Source: JAQBVV01 sp965249205
GTDB lineage: Bacteria; Acidobacteriota; Vicinamibacteria; Vicinamibacterales; UBA2999
NCBI GenBank assembly: GCA_965249205.1
Contig: CBDFLL010000006.1
Span: 496,001 to 560,000 of the forward strand
Length of the DNA stretch: 64,000 nt
Direction: 5' to 3'
Under the pieces are notes generated by a model. It saw only the letters and a list, made by a program, of their open reading frames with translations, searched no databases and had not been told where the DNA came from. A program made the position numbers and the translations under genes. Positions 25,669 through 33,755 of this stretch are shown piece by piece (position 1 is the first letter of the stretch; every line of letters begins with the position of its first letter).

Positions 25669-27527
25669 ACGGCCCCCCGCCTATTCTCCTCGGACTGCTC
25701 AATCGTGGCGGCTCGAATTTCCCCGTCCTTGATGACGTGGCGCAGAATCGAATGCGGCCTTCGCTTGACCTCTTCTATCACCTTGGCGATGTATTCGCCC
25801 AGAATGCCGACCGCCAGAAAATTGATTGAGCCGAAGAAGATGATCGCGATGAGGGTCGTCGTGATGCCCGAAGGCGTGACGTCCGGACGTAGGATCCTGA
25901 TGACGACCTGCCCCAGAATCAGCGTAGACGAGATACCGAACAGCAGGACACCGACAAGGCTCAGCATGTTCAAAGGCGTGTTACTGAAAGAAAGAATGCC
26001 TTTCTTGGCGCGGCTGATTTTCTCTAGGAAGCTGCCTTTGCCCTCGGTCTTGGGCGAGACGTCTTGCAGGTAATCAACTCCGGTCTGCTTGAAGCCTGCG
26101 AAGGCGCGCACGCCCATAATGAAGAGATCGCGCTCTGGAAACTGTAGCAGGCTGTCGACGACGAGTTTATCTATCAGTGAAAAATCCCCTGCGTTGTGAG
26201 GAATCTTCAAGTATGAAAAACGATCAAACATCTTGTAAAAGAGCGAGGATGCGAGCCTCATGAGAAACGGGGCCGCGCTCTTGGTCTTGGTGCCGTACAC
26301 AACTTCGATTCCCTCCTTCCACTTCGTTACGAAGGCCTCGATAAGCTCTGGCGGATCCCGCAGATCTCCCCGCAAGAGTACGCAAAAAATAATTTCGTGC
26401 TCGATCCTCAGCTTTTCAAGAACGGTCTTAAGGCGGGCGTAGACCTCGGGGATGATCTGGGCATCCCAGTAGCAGGCGACCACCACAGAGACGCTGTAGA
26501 CCCGATCGAGACCGTATTTCTTCGACGACCGCTCATAGGCGTGCACGTCCGGAAGAGATGCCAACCACCGGGTCGTCTCTCGCAGTCCGTCATGCAGTGT
26601 TGTGTCGGCTGCCCACCCTAAGAGGTCGTGGGCCTTCACGGGCTTGGCGTACCAGTCGCTGACGTCCCCTTCTCGGTCCGGCATGCTGTTGAAGACGGGT
26701 TCAGCCGTGATATTGAACATTTCCTTCGCTATGTTGGAAACGTCCCGCATGGTTGTCTTCTTGCCAGTGCCTATGTTGAAAGACTCGCCGTAGTTCTCAG
26801 GTCGGAGCTGGTCCGCAGCAGCAACAAAGGCCCGAGTGACGTCATCTACGTAGACAAAATCACGCGAGATATCTGGGTTCACAAAGTTGGGGTACTCTCC
26901 TTTAAGGCCTCTGATAACCAAAGTGGGGATGAGCCGTGACGCATCTTCGTATGGTCCGTAGACCGAATAGAGCCTGAGATTGGCGCAGGGAAGCCCAAGC
27001 TTCTTGCCAGAGTAAAAGAGAAGATTCGAGGCGGCGGCCTTGGAGACAGAATAGTGACTATTGGGATTGAGTGAGAAAGCTTCGTCGGGACCGCCGGCTC
27101 GGTCCCCATACTCGGACGAACTTCCAGCATGAATATAGCTACTGACGCCCCTCTGGATCAGGTGTTCAATGAGGCGGACCGCAAAAGTGAAGTTGGTCCG
27201 GTAGATAAGGTGGATGTCTTGTTCGAATGAATAGGCGCCATACGCGACGCAGTCAAAGACGGTCTTGGGCTTGATGCGGTCAAACAGGTTGATGAGGTTC
27301 TGATCGACTAGAAGGTCGGTCGTCACAACGGACGCCTCGGCGAGCCCGCTCAGCCGCCATGCCGAAGGCGGTGACGTCGTTCCATAGACGTCGCTGCGCT
27401 GTCTGAGCAAGGCCCTGAAGAGGTTCGCCCCCACAAATCCACTGGCGCCCAACACGAGAATTGGCCCTTGCATTCTCTGGGCCTGCAATTTGAAGGTGCC
27501 GTGATCGTCCATGACCGTCCCTACCAT
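25665..27527 (-). CDS. NAD-dependent sugar epimerase/dehydratase fused to a membrane-anchored GtrB-like glycosyltransferase
   Basis: A 620-residue two-domain protein. Residues about 20-330 form an SDR epimerase: LVLGASGFVGANLF (NAD site), AGSSSEYGD, and catalytic YSVSK. Residues about 345-620 are a GT2 domain with the typical end of undecaprenyl-phosphate glycosyltransferases: AGDFSLIDKLVVDSL, then two transmembrane helices (LNMLSLVGVLLFGISSTLIL; TTTLIAIIFFGSINFLAVGI) and GEYIAKVIEEVKRRPHSI. However, EHEIIFC runs straight into VLLRGDLRDPPELIE: the approximately 45 residues that normally hold the NDGS and NFG motifs are missing, and the DGD metal site reads RGD. The transferase half is thus probably inactive or has a changed role. 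Starts at 27527 (overlapping the upstream stop), 27512 and 27473 are all possible. Confidence 0.72.
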   Translation of the reverse strand: MVGTVMDDHGTFKLQAQRMQGPILVLGASGFVGANLFRALLRQRSDVYGTTSPPSAWRLSGLAEASVVTTDLLVDQNLINLFDRIKPKTVFDCVAYGAYSFEQDIHLIYRTNFTFAVRLIEHLIQRGVSSYIHAGSSSEYGDRAGGPDEAFSLNPNSHYSVSKAAASNLLFYSGKKLGLPCANLRLYSVYGPYEDASRLIPTLVIRGLKGEYPNFVNPDISRDFVYVDDVTRAFVAAADQLRPENYGESFNIGTGKKTTMRDVSNIAKEMFNITAEPVFNSMPDREGDVSDWYAKPVKAHDLLGWAADTTLHDGLRETTRWLASLPDVHAYERSSKKYGLDRVYSVSVVVACYWDAQIIPEVYARLKTVLEKLRIEHEIIFCVLLRGDLRDPPELIEAFVTKWKEGIEVVYGTKTKSAAPFLMRLASSLFYKMFDRFSYLKIPHNAGDFSLIDKLVVDSLLQFPERDLFIMGVRAFAGFKQTGVDYLQDVSPKTEGKGSFLEKISRAKKGILSFSNTPLNMLSLVGVLLFGISSTLILGQVVIRILRPDVTPSGITTTLIAIIFFGSINFLAVGILGEYIAKVIEEVKRRPHSILRHVIKDGEIRAATIEQSEENRRGAV

Positions 27528-28408
27528 CTGTCCATCAGGGTCTTGAGGATGTATTCGGCGTCCAGCCCGCTTTCCTTGCGGTGGAAATTCTGAGAGCCGT
27601 AGGTGCTTGACGGATACCCCCTCGCGTAGTGGTGGTCGAACCGCTTGGGGGACAAGCCCCGGCTCAGCAGCCAGTAGGCGACGGCCTGACCGGCGCCGCC
27701 GTGCAAGACATGTTCTTCGACCACCGCGAGATGCTCCTTGCGCCCAAGGCTTACCAAAAATTCCATTGGGGGAGGCGAGCCGTCAAGTGGCAGCTCGGTC
27801 AGGACCCAGAGCTCGGGTCTGAGGTCTGCTTCTAGGACCTGGAGGGCTGCAGCACAAGACCCGGCCATGGAGCCGACAGCGAGCAGAAGGGGTCCGCCAC
27901 CATCCAGAAGCTTCCTCCAAGCTGCGTACCGCGGAAGGGCGAGGCTCGCCGGCTTTTCGTCGCGGCCGAGCCGTAGGTAGGAAGGGTGGCCAATACCCGC
28001 CATGAGCGGGATTACGACTTTTACGTCTTCCGCGAAGGCGGGGGCGAAGACGCGCATGTGCTGAAGTGTCAACAGCGTACCGTAGTCCTCCAGGGCGTGA
28101 TGACTGGCTCCCATGGGCCCGTAACCGTAGCCCCCTCCGTTGCCTACGAGCTTGACATCCAGGTCGTGAAGACAGACGTCGTTTCTGATTTGCTCGAAAG
28201 GCCGCGCATAGACGAAGGGGGCGATACTGTAGACCCATACCTGCTCGCCTCCGCCAGCCAGGCCGGCGGCGACCGAGACCATGTTCTGCTCTGCCACGCC
28301 GGCATTGATGAAGCGTGCCCCCATGGCGTGCTGCAGTGGTTCAAGCGCCATGAAGCCGAGGTCGCCCGTCAGGAAGACGAAGGGCCTTTCCTTGGAAAGC
28401 TCGGCCAA
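27521..28408 (-). CDS. transketolase, C-terminal subunit
   Basis: A 295-residue protein corresponding to the pyrimidine-binding (Pyr) and C-terminal domains of transketolase: RPFVFLTGDLGFMALEPLQH, RFINAGVAEQNMVSVAAGLA (the conserved Glu that activates thiamine diphosphate), and SIAPFVYARPFEQIRNDVCL. It pairs with the N-terminal subunit at 28429, which ends 20 bp earlier. Such two-gene transketolases inside polysaccharide loci are used for two-carbon transfers to make branched or otherwise modified sugars. Start is a TTG, the only one that keeps the conserved first strand. Confidence 0.82.
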   Translation of the reverse strand: MAELSKERPFVFLTGDLGFMALEPLQHAMGARFINAGVAEQNMVSVAAGLAGGGEQVWVYSIAPFVYARPFEQIRNDVCLHDLDVKLVGNGGGYGYGPMGASHHALEDYGTLLTLQHMRVFAPAFAEDVKVVIPLMAGIGHPSYLRLGRDEKPASLALPRYAAWRKLLDGGGPLLLAVGSMAGSCAAALQVLEADLRPELWVLTELPLDGSPPPMEFLVSLGRKEHLAVVEEHVLHGGAGQAVAYWLLSRGLSPKRFDHHYARGYPSSTYGSQNFHRKESGLDAEYILKTLMDRW

Positions 28409-28428
28409 GGTTTGGCTGGTGGTGCTTC

Positions 28429-29208
28429 TCAGGCTTCCAACTCTTTCTGGGCCTGCTCATGCTGGGCCGCGCTCAGAGGCAGGTAGTGCCATTCCATCCT
28501 GTTCTCCATGAACGAGACGCCCTTGCCTTTGACGGTCCTGAGGGCGACTACTCTTGGCGCCCGCGCCTTTACTTCGAGGGCGGCCCTGAGGGCCAAGGGG
28601 TCATGACCGTCTATCTCGACCAGTTCCACGTTGAAGGAACGAATTCTCTCGGAAAGGTTGTCGAACGAGGCTGTTTCGCGGGTGCTGCCGAATCCCTGTA
28701 GACCGTTCAGGTCGATCAGAACACAGATGTTATTGAGTCGATGATGTGCCAGAAAAATCAGGGCTTCCCAGGTGGCGCCCTCCTGCCATTCGCCGTCGGA
28801 AGTCATGCAAAAGACCATGCCATCTTCGCCCCTCAGCTTACGCCCCAGAGCAAGGCCAGAAGCCAGGCCCAGGCCGTGACCCAGGCTGCCAGTGGAGAAG
28901 CGGATACCCTCATTCCACCCGCCCATGGGGTGCCCGGCGAGGTGGGTCTTGTCCTTGTGGAAGGTGTTGAGCTCTTCTTCGGAAATCTTGCCTACCATCC
29001 AAAGGGCGATGTAGAGGGCACCTGCTGAATGACCCTTGGAAAGCACGAAACAGTCATCAGGGCCCATCGCCTCAAGGTGCAGGAAAAGCACGGCGTCGAG
29101 AGCCGACAGGTTGCCGCCTATGTGACCAACCTTGTTTTCGTAGTGCATGCGCAAGAGCCGGGACCTGGCGATCTTCATGAGCGCATGGAGTTCGGGCAGA
29201 CGCAGCAT
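28429..29208 (-). CDS. transketolase, N-terminal (thiamine diphosphate-binding) subunit
   Basis: A 259-residue protein: KVGHIGGNLSALDAVLFLHL, FVLSKGHSAGALYIALWMVG, GHPMGGWNEGIRFSTGSLGH and the TPP/Mg motif TSDGEWQEGATWEALIFLAH followed by LNNICVLIDLNGLQG. It ends KELEA just before the C-terminal subunit gene. The catalytic His residues of the family (GH of KGHSAG and of GSLGHG) are present. It should act as the heterodimer partner of the protein encoded at 27521-28408. Confidence 0.85.
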   Translation of the reverse strand: MLRLPELHALMKIARSRLLRMHYENKVGHIGGNLSALDAVLFLHLEAMGPDDCFVLSKGHSAGALYIALWMVGKISEEELNTFHKDKTHLAGHPMGGWNEGIRFSTGSLGHGLGLASGLALGRKLRGEDGMVFCMTSDGEWQEGATWEALIFLAHHRLNNICVLIDLNGLQGFGSTRETASFDNLSERIRSFNVELVEIDGHDPLALRAALEVKARAPRVVALRTVKGKGVSFMENRMEWHYLPLSAAQHEQAQKELEA

Positions 29209-29364
29209 GGTGCTTCCTCATGACTTCGAACGGCTCAGGGCTCAAATTCCGGGACGAGAACTCCCGGAATCGCGACGACCCCATACTACCGCTGTCGGCC
29301 GCTACATGGCTCCTGCTTGAGTCGCTATCCGCTCAGCAGCCCACCTGCGGGCTCAACGATCCTT

Positions 29365-29516
29365 AGGACCCTGACCAGAATAACTGCGCCATTCTGGCCG
29401 CCGATGCATCCCGGTCCGCGGCGTTGCTCGTCGACCCGGTATGGGCACTCCTCGCGCCTAGCGGGACGGGCGCCTCGACGCCCAGAAGATGGCACACCTA
29501 TTCTGGTCAGGGTCCT
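29365..29516. mobile_element. 152-bp MITE-like element
   Basis: Perfect 18-bp terminal inverted repeats AGGACCCTGACCAGAATA (29365-29382) and its complement (29499-29516) enclose 116 bp without a gene. It lies in the 334-bp gap between the transketolase and methyltransferase genes. No full-length element with these ends is present in the window. It could also fold as a long hairpin in the transcript of this leftward cluster. Confidence 0.5.
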
Positions 29517-29542
29517 TAGCTGCTGCCTATGCCGCCATTGAC

Positions 29543-30199
29543 CTAGGACGTCGTAGGGAAAGAGGGCTTGCTCGATGCTACGGTCGGTTCACTGAGCCGC
29601 ATGATGCGTTCCGTCGAGGGAATGCGGCAGACATTATGGAATGTTTCGGCCGAAATCCCGGAAAAATAGCGGCGAACCAATGCATCGTAGCCCTCTGCCG
29701 TGCGTACATAGCGCCCCCTGTCGCTTTGCGCAACGTACCGAGCAATGGCTGACTGATCAGGCGTGAAGCAGGGGTCAACGGTCACGATACGTCCACCTGG
29801 ATTCAGGCATTGGCCCAACAGCACCATCAACGTCGAGACAGCAACATCGTCCATATGATGCAAGACCCCGAGCAACAAAATCGCGTCGAACGGTGCGATC
29901 GTGTCGACATGCCTCTGCGTGAAACGTTCGCAATGAAACTCTCCTCTGCCTGCGTATTGCTTTCGAGCGTAGTCAATGCAGCGCTGCTCGGTGTCAAAAC
30001 CTACGTAGTCGACATGCGGCATGAAGTCTCGGACGTAACCGGGGCCACAGCCCAGGTCGAGTACGCGTTCGCCGGGCGTGAGTTTGGCGAAGCGATCCAG
30101 GCAGAGTCTTCGTAGGCGATCCGCCCCCAAAGTACGCTGCAGCCAGAGGTAGGCGATCGGGTGGCCTAGCGCCCTATGAGCTATATCGATTATGGACAT
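29543..30199 (-). CDS. class I SAM-dependent methyltransferase
   Basis: A 218-residue protein with a Rossmann methyltransferase core: GERVLDLGCGPGYVRDFMPH (SAM loop), YVGFDTEQRCIDYARKQY, and FDAILLLGVLHHMDDVAVST, followed by LGQCLNPGGRIVTVDPCF. These motifs are those of UbiE/COQ5-like or sugar methyltransferases. The sequence is complete. It probably methylates a sugar or lipid precursor of the polysaccharide; the substrate cannot be deduced. The first helix region (SIIDIAHRALGHPIAYLWLQ) is typical of small-molecule methyltransferases acting on glycans. Confidence 0.82.
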   Translation of the reverse strand: MSIIDIAHRALGHPIAYLWLQRTLGADRLRRLCLDRFAKLTPGERVLDLGCGPGYVRDFMPHVDYVGFDTEQRCIDYARKQYAGRGEFHCERFTQRHVDTIAPFDAILLLGVLHHMDDVAVSTLMVLLGQCLNPGGRIVTVDPCFTPDQSAIARYVAQSDRGRYVRTAEGYDALVRRYFSGISAETFHNVCRIPSTERIMRLSEPTVASSKPSFPTTS

Positions 30200-30367
30200 T
30201 CGAAACGCGGATTAAATGTGTGCTCTTACGCCAGCGAGTCTGACGCGACACTCTCGCCACCATCATGCTCCTCCATGCTCAAAACGGGCCCAACAGAATC
30301 GCGTTGACCGAAGGGATGGCAGGGCGGCGTGGCGGGCGACCTCATCGTCATTTCTGAATGACGCGCT

Positions 30368-33235
30368 CTAACGTGCCTTCGCTTCTGACAGGCCTTGAAG
30401 GACAGCCAGCATCACAACAGACGTGTAGAGCGTCCCTCCGTCGGTCGGCGACGCTCCAGCGAAACAGAGAAGCAGCCCTCCGAGCAGGGCGCCGCGCGCG
30501 CCGGCGAGGACGCGCCCCCCAGGACCCGCGGTGGTCCTCACGGCAGCGGCCTGGATCCAGAGTCCCAGCAGGCACACAGCGCCAAACACTCCAGCGTACT
30601 GTGCAAGGGCCGCAAGAGACGATTGCACGGCGGTCAAACCGATGTCCGGGAAAGTCGAATCGAAGTTAGGGATGAATGGCAGGAGGATCCCCATCGTTGC
30701 ACAGACGCCGGCTACTGTCGCCGCAGCCGCCGCGGCGATTGGCCTTCGGCTCGTCACCGCGGACACGCCGGCCGCGATGAGGGCGATCAGGGCCCAGAAG
30801 AGCGGGTCGCGGAGTGCGTCTGCCGAAAGGCTGCCAGCCATCCCAACGCGGATGAGCGCGGCGGCGAAAAGCGCGGTGCCGACGACGCGGTGCATGATGT
30901 CACGACGCGTGAGCCTGCCGATGGTCAGCGCGATAAGCGGCAAAAGCAAGCCGTATGCAGCATGGGTGCTCTCGAAACCCTCGGGCGGCCAGGTCCATCT
31001 CTGTAGCAGCGCCGCGCTGTAGCCTAGATACAACCAGGTTCGCGGACGCCTCCGTACCCACGCCGCGGACCGCCGCATCACGAACATTACCGCCGAGACG
31101 AGACGTCTCAACGACGAATTGATCGGGGACAGAACGCTCGTGGCAAGAGGTGACGCATACGGCTGCGCCCAACCGACCACCGGTTCCAGCGCGAACGCCG
31201 CGTAGGGGATCAATAGCGGGTACAGAGGAAGGATCTTCGGGTCGCCATACACCCATGGAACAACCGCAACGACGGGGATGTAGTGAAAAAGCGCCCCGGT
31301 AACGGGCAACCAGACGGCGGGACTCGCGTCCCTCGTGCGGCGGCGGAGAAAACGGAAGATGCCCGCCAATGCCAGGACCCACATCGCGACGTACAGCCAC
31401 GCGGTTCCGGACAATCCGGGGAGTCCGCTCCATCCAAAGAACCCGATCGCATACCCCGCTTTCAGTCCGAGGTTGTGGAGGAAGTCGGAGGGTGCCTGGA
31501 CAGCGTATTCAACAACCGTGATGACGTAGGCATCGAGCCCGAAGCGCTCGTACAACAGCGCCCGCTCAGCTGTTGGAGCCGCCAGTACCCTGGGTGGCTG
31601 ATTTCCGATAAACAGGGTTATGCCGAGGCTACTGGCCACCGGCACGAAGGTGTGAGACACGATCCAGTTGCGCAGTGTCGCCATTCCGACGACGGCGATC
31701 ATGACGACCAGAAGCCCAGCCACGACTCGAGTTCGTCGAACCCGTAGCGATAACCACACCCAAAAGAGGGTGAATGGCCATCCAAGCAAGAGCGTGGACC
31801 GCGTCAGGGTCGCGAGACCGCCAATCACGCCCGTGGCGACTACCCGTAACCGTGAAGCGCCTTCCGTTGCGATTCGCACCAGCATCGACGTCCACGCGAC
31901 AAATAGCGGTGTAAAGAGCACCTCAGTAAGCAGCACAGGAGTCCACCTGCCCTGTTTCTCGATCAGAAATAAACCGCCGCCGACAAGTGCGATCCACCCT
32001 GCCCGCGTCCCGAAGAGGCGCCTCGTCATGGCTGCAACCCAGGCGATGGTCGCAAAGAGCAGCAGGCGCTGCACCAGGACGGCCCCGAACAAGCTGTCGC
32101 CGAAGCCGAGGTGCGAAAGGGCCAGGAAGTAGGCATATAGCGGCTGGGCAAGGAACGCCCCGCCCTGTCCGGCCCCGAGCCCAGGCTCCGCCATCATCCA
32201 ATCGCCAAAGGCAATCGCACGGGACAAGTGCTCGTAGGTAAGGTGGTCGTCGCCCCCGCCCAGCCGGGTCAGGCGCTCCATGAACGGCGACGCGAACCAC
32301 AGTGCCTCGATGATCGCGCCGAGCCAGAGCAGCCTGCCGATACCGACCTGGCGCCAGGCATCACGCGCGCGCGTCAGCAAGAGCAGGCCTAGCCAGGACA
32401 GCACCATCGCGTCCACAAGGCGCGTCGCCCATGTCAGCACCGCATCGAACGAAAGGCGGATGGATCCGGCCGGGTTCGGGAGGATGCGGTCGCCGTCGAA
32501 AGGACGCGCGCTACCGCCGACGATCTCGCCCGCTTGAAAGCTTTGTTCTGCGCCGTCCGGCGACGCCGCCCTAACTCTGATTGCGTGCCATCCGGGTTCG
32601 AGCGCGATGGAGCCGGTTCGCGCCCGATCGCCAGCGTCCTCAGTCGTGATCTCAGGCGCGATAACTTGCTGGTTGTCGATCTCCAGTTCGCCCGAGACAC
32701 CCTCGCCCGGCGCAACGTAGAACGTCACCGGTGACGGGTCACCCTCGTGGTGCAGAAATCCGTGCCACTCCGCCGAGTAGGCAAGTCGCTGGCGACTTGG
32801 CTCTGTGGGGAGGTAAAAGTTGAACTTCAGATTGTTGAAAAAGTGCAGCGGAGGGTCGGGGTTACCGTTCCCGAACGCAAGCCGCTCATCGAGACGAGTA
32901 AGGGTCTCGCGGCGGAACTCGATGCTTCGTTCGATTGGCGGCGTCCAGGTGTCGTTCGCGTAGTAGCGGGCCGCGATGCCCTCGTCCACGAACAGGCCGC
33001 CCAGCGCGACCTTCGCAACGGCGAGCACGACGAGTATCCGCAGTCCCGGCAAGTGCCGGCCCGCGGCCCAGGTCCACCAGATCAGCGCGATGGCTGCCGC
33101 TTCAAGCGGCCCGATCGGTACACCGTCGAGCCAGCCCCATCCTGCGGCTGGTACGGCGACGAAAGCGCTCCACGCCAGCGGAGAGGCGATCTGGCGGAGG
33201 GTATTAGGACGAGCGAATGAAGGATCGGTCGACAA
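30368..33235 (-). CDS. large polytopic glycosyltransferase-like membrane protein (GT39/GT83 superfamily layout)
   Basis: A protein of about 955 residues with some 15-18 hydrophobic helices. A soluble insert (about residues 100-270) reads as a beta-sandwich (YSAEWHGFLHHEGDPSPVTF, LEPGWHAIRVRAAS), like a PA14 or carbohydrate-binding domain. The following membrane part has LGGGDDHLTYEHLSRAIAFG, in which the acidic DDH sits where GT-C enzymes have their catalytic Asp in the first external loop, then LAQPLYAYFLALSHLGFGD and GIALVGGGLFLIEKQGRWTP-like blocks. This fits a lipid-phosphate-sugar-dependent transferase acting at the outer face of the membrane. TTG at 33235 is preferred; a frame to 33352 adds 39 unlikely residues. 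The 520 bp between here and the next gene contain nothing I recognise. Confidence 0.6.
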   Translation of the reverse strand: MSTDPSFARPNTLRQIASPLAWSAFVAVPAAGWGWLDGVPIGPLEAAAIALIWWTWAAGRHLPGLRILVVLAVAKVALGGLFVDEGIAARYYANDTWTPPIERSIEFRRETLTRLDERLAFGNGNPDPPLHFFNNLKFNFYLPTEPSRQRLAYSAEWHGFLHHEGDPSPVTFYVAPGEGVSGELEIDNQQVIAPEITTEDAGDRARTGSIALEPGWHAIRVRAASPDGAEQSFQAGEIVGGSARPFDGDRILPNPAGSIRLSFDAVLTWATRLVDAMVLSWLGLLLLTRARDAWRQVGIGRLLWLGAIIEALWFASPFMERLTRLGGGDDHLTYEHLSRAIAFGDWMMAEPGLGAGQGGAFLAQPLYAYFLALSHLGFGDSLFGAVLVQRLLLFATIAWVAAMTRRLFGTRAGWIALVGGGLFLIEKQGRWTPVLLTEVLFTPLFVAWTSMLVRIATEGASRLRVVATGVIGGLATLTRSTLLLGWPFTLFWVWLSLRVRRTRVVAGLLVVMIAVVGMATLRNWIVSHTFVPVASSLGITLFIGNQPPRVLAAPTAERALLYERFGLDAYVITVVEYAVQAPSDFLHNLGLKAGYAIGFFGWSGLPGLSGTAWLYVAMWVLALAGIFRFLRRRTRDASPAVWLPVTGALFHYIPVVAVVPWVYGDPKILPLYPLLIPYAAFALEPVVGWAQPYASPLATSVLSPINSSLRRLVSAVMFVMRRSAAWVRRRPRTWLYLGYSAALLQRWTWPPEGFESTHAAYGLLLPLIALTIGRLTRRDIMHRVVGTALFAAALIRVGMAGSLSADALRDPLFWALIALIAAGVSAVTSRRPIAAAAAATVAGVCATMGILLPFIPNFDSTFPDIGLTAVQSSLAALAQYAGVFGAVCLLGLWIQAAAVRTTAGPGGRVLAGARGALLGGLLLCFAGASPTDGGTLYTSVVMLAVLQGLSEAKAR

Positions 33236-33755
33236 TTTTGCTGCGACTATAGTGTATGTGCTGGGAACGCCGCGTTTCGGGAACTGCCCGTTTGAAGCAC
33301 CGCCACGAGCAGGGCCTCCTCGTGAGCGCCGAGTCCCGAATCTCGTGCTCAACGACTCGGGGCAGGCACTCGCCGTCCCGGAGGCTCGCGGCGGGCATCC
33401 TACCCGGCGCGGTCTCCACCGACCTGGCCCAGGGCCGATCCTCTGTGATGCGCCGCTGGTCCCGGCTCTCTGCTCGCTCGCCCCGCACCCAGGGTTGTAG
33501 CACTCTTGCGCTCCTTCTTACCTCTCCCTGTCAAGCGACCGGCGGGAACGGGTACTCGCGGTCCCTGAAACTGCCCTCCTGCGCGCCGTACGTGGGATAC
33601 GCGGCGTCGCCATGGCGGATCGCTCAACGTCGTCGCGATACCCTGCGGTGTCTTCCTGGACCTATCCCTTGTGCGAAACGCCGAAAGTCAATACGCTGTC
33701 ACCCGGTTCTCTCGCGGTCGACGGGCGCTGGCAAACGCCCGGGAAGGACAGCGCA

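Noticed and set aside
30368..30575. Separate small gene at the 3' end of the large membrane protein gene on either strand
   Set aside because: Frames there are shadows of the membrane-protein frame, and no ribosome binding site or motif supports them.
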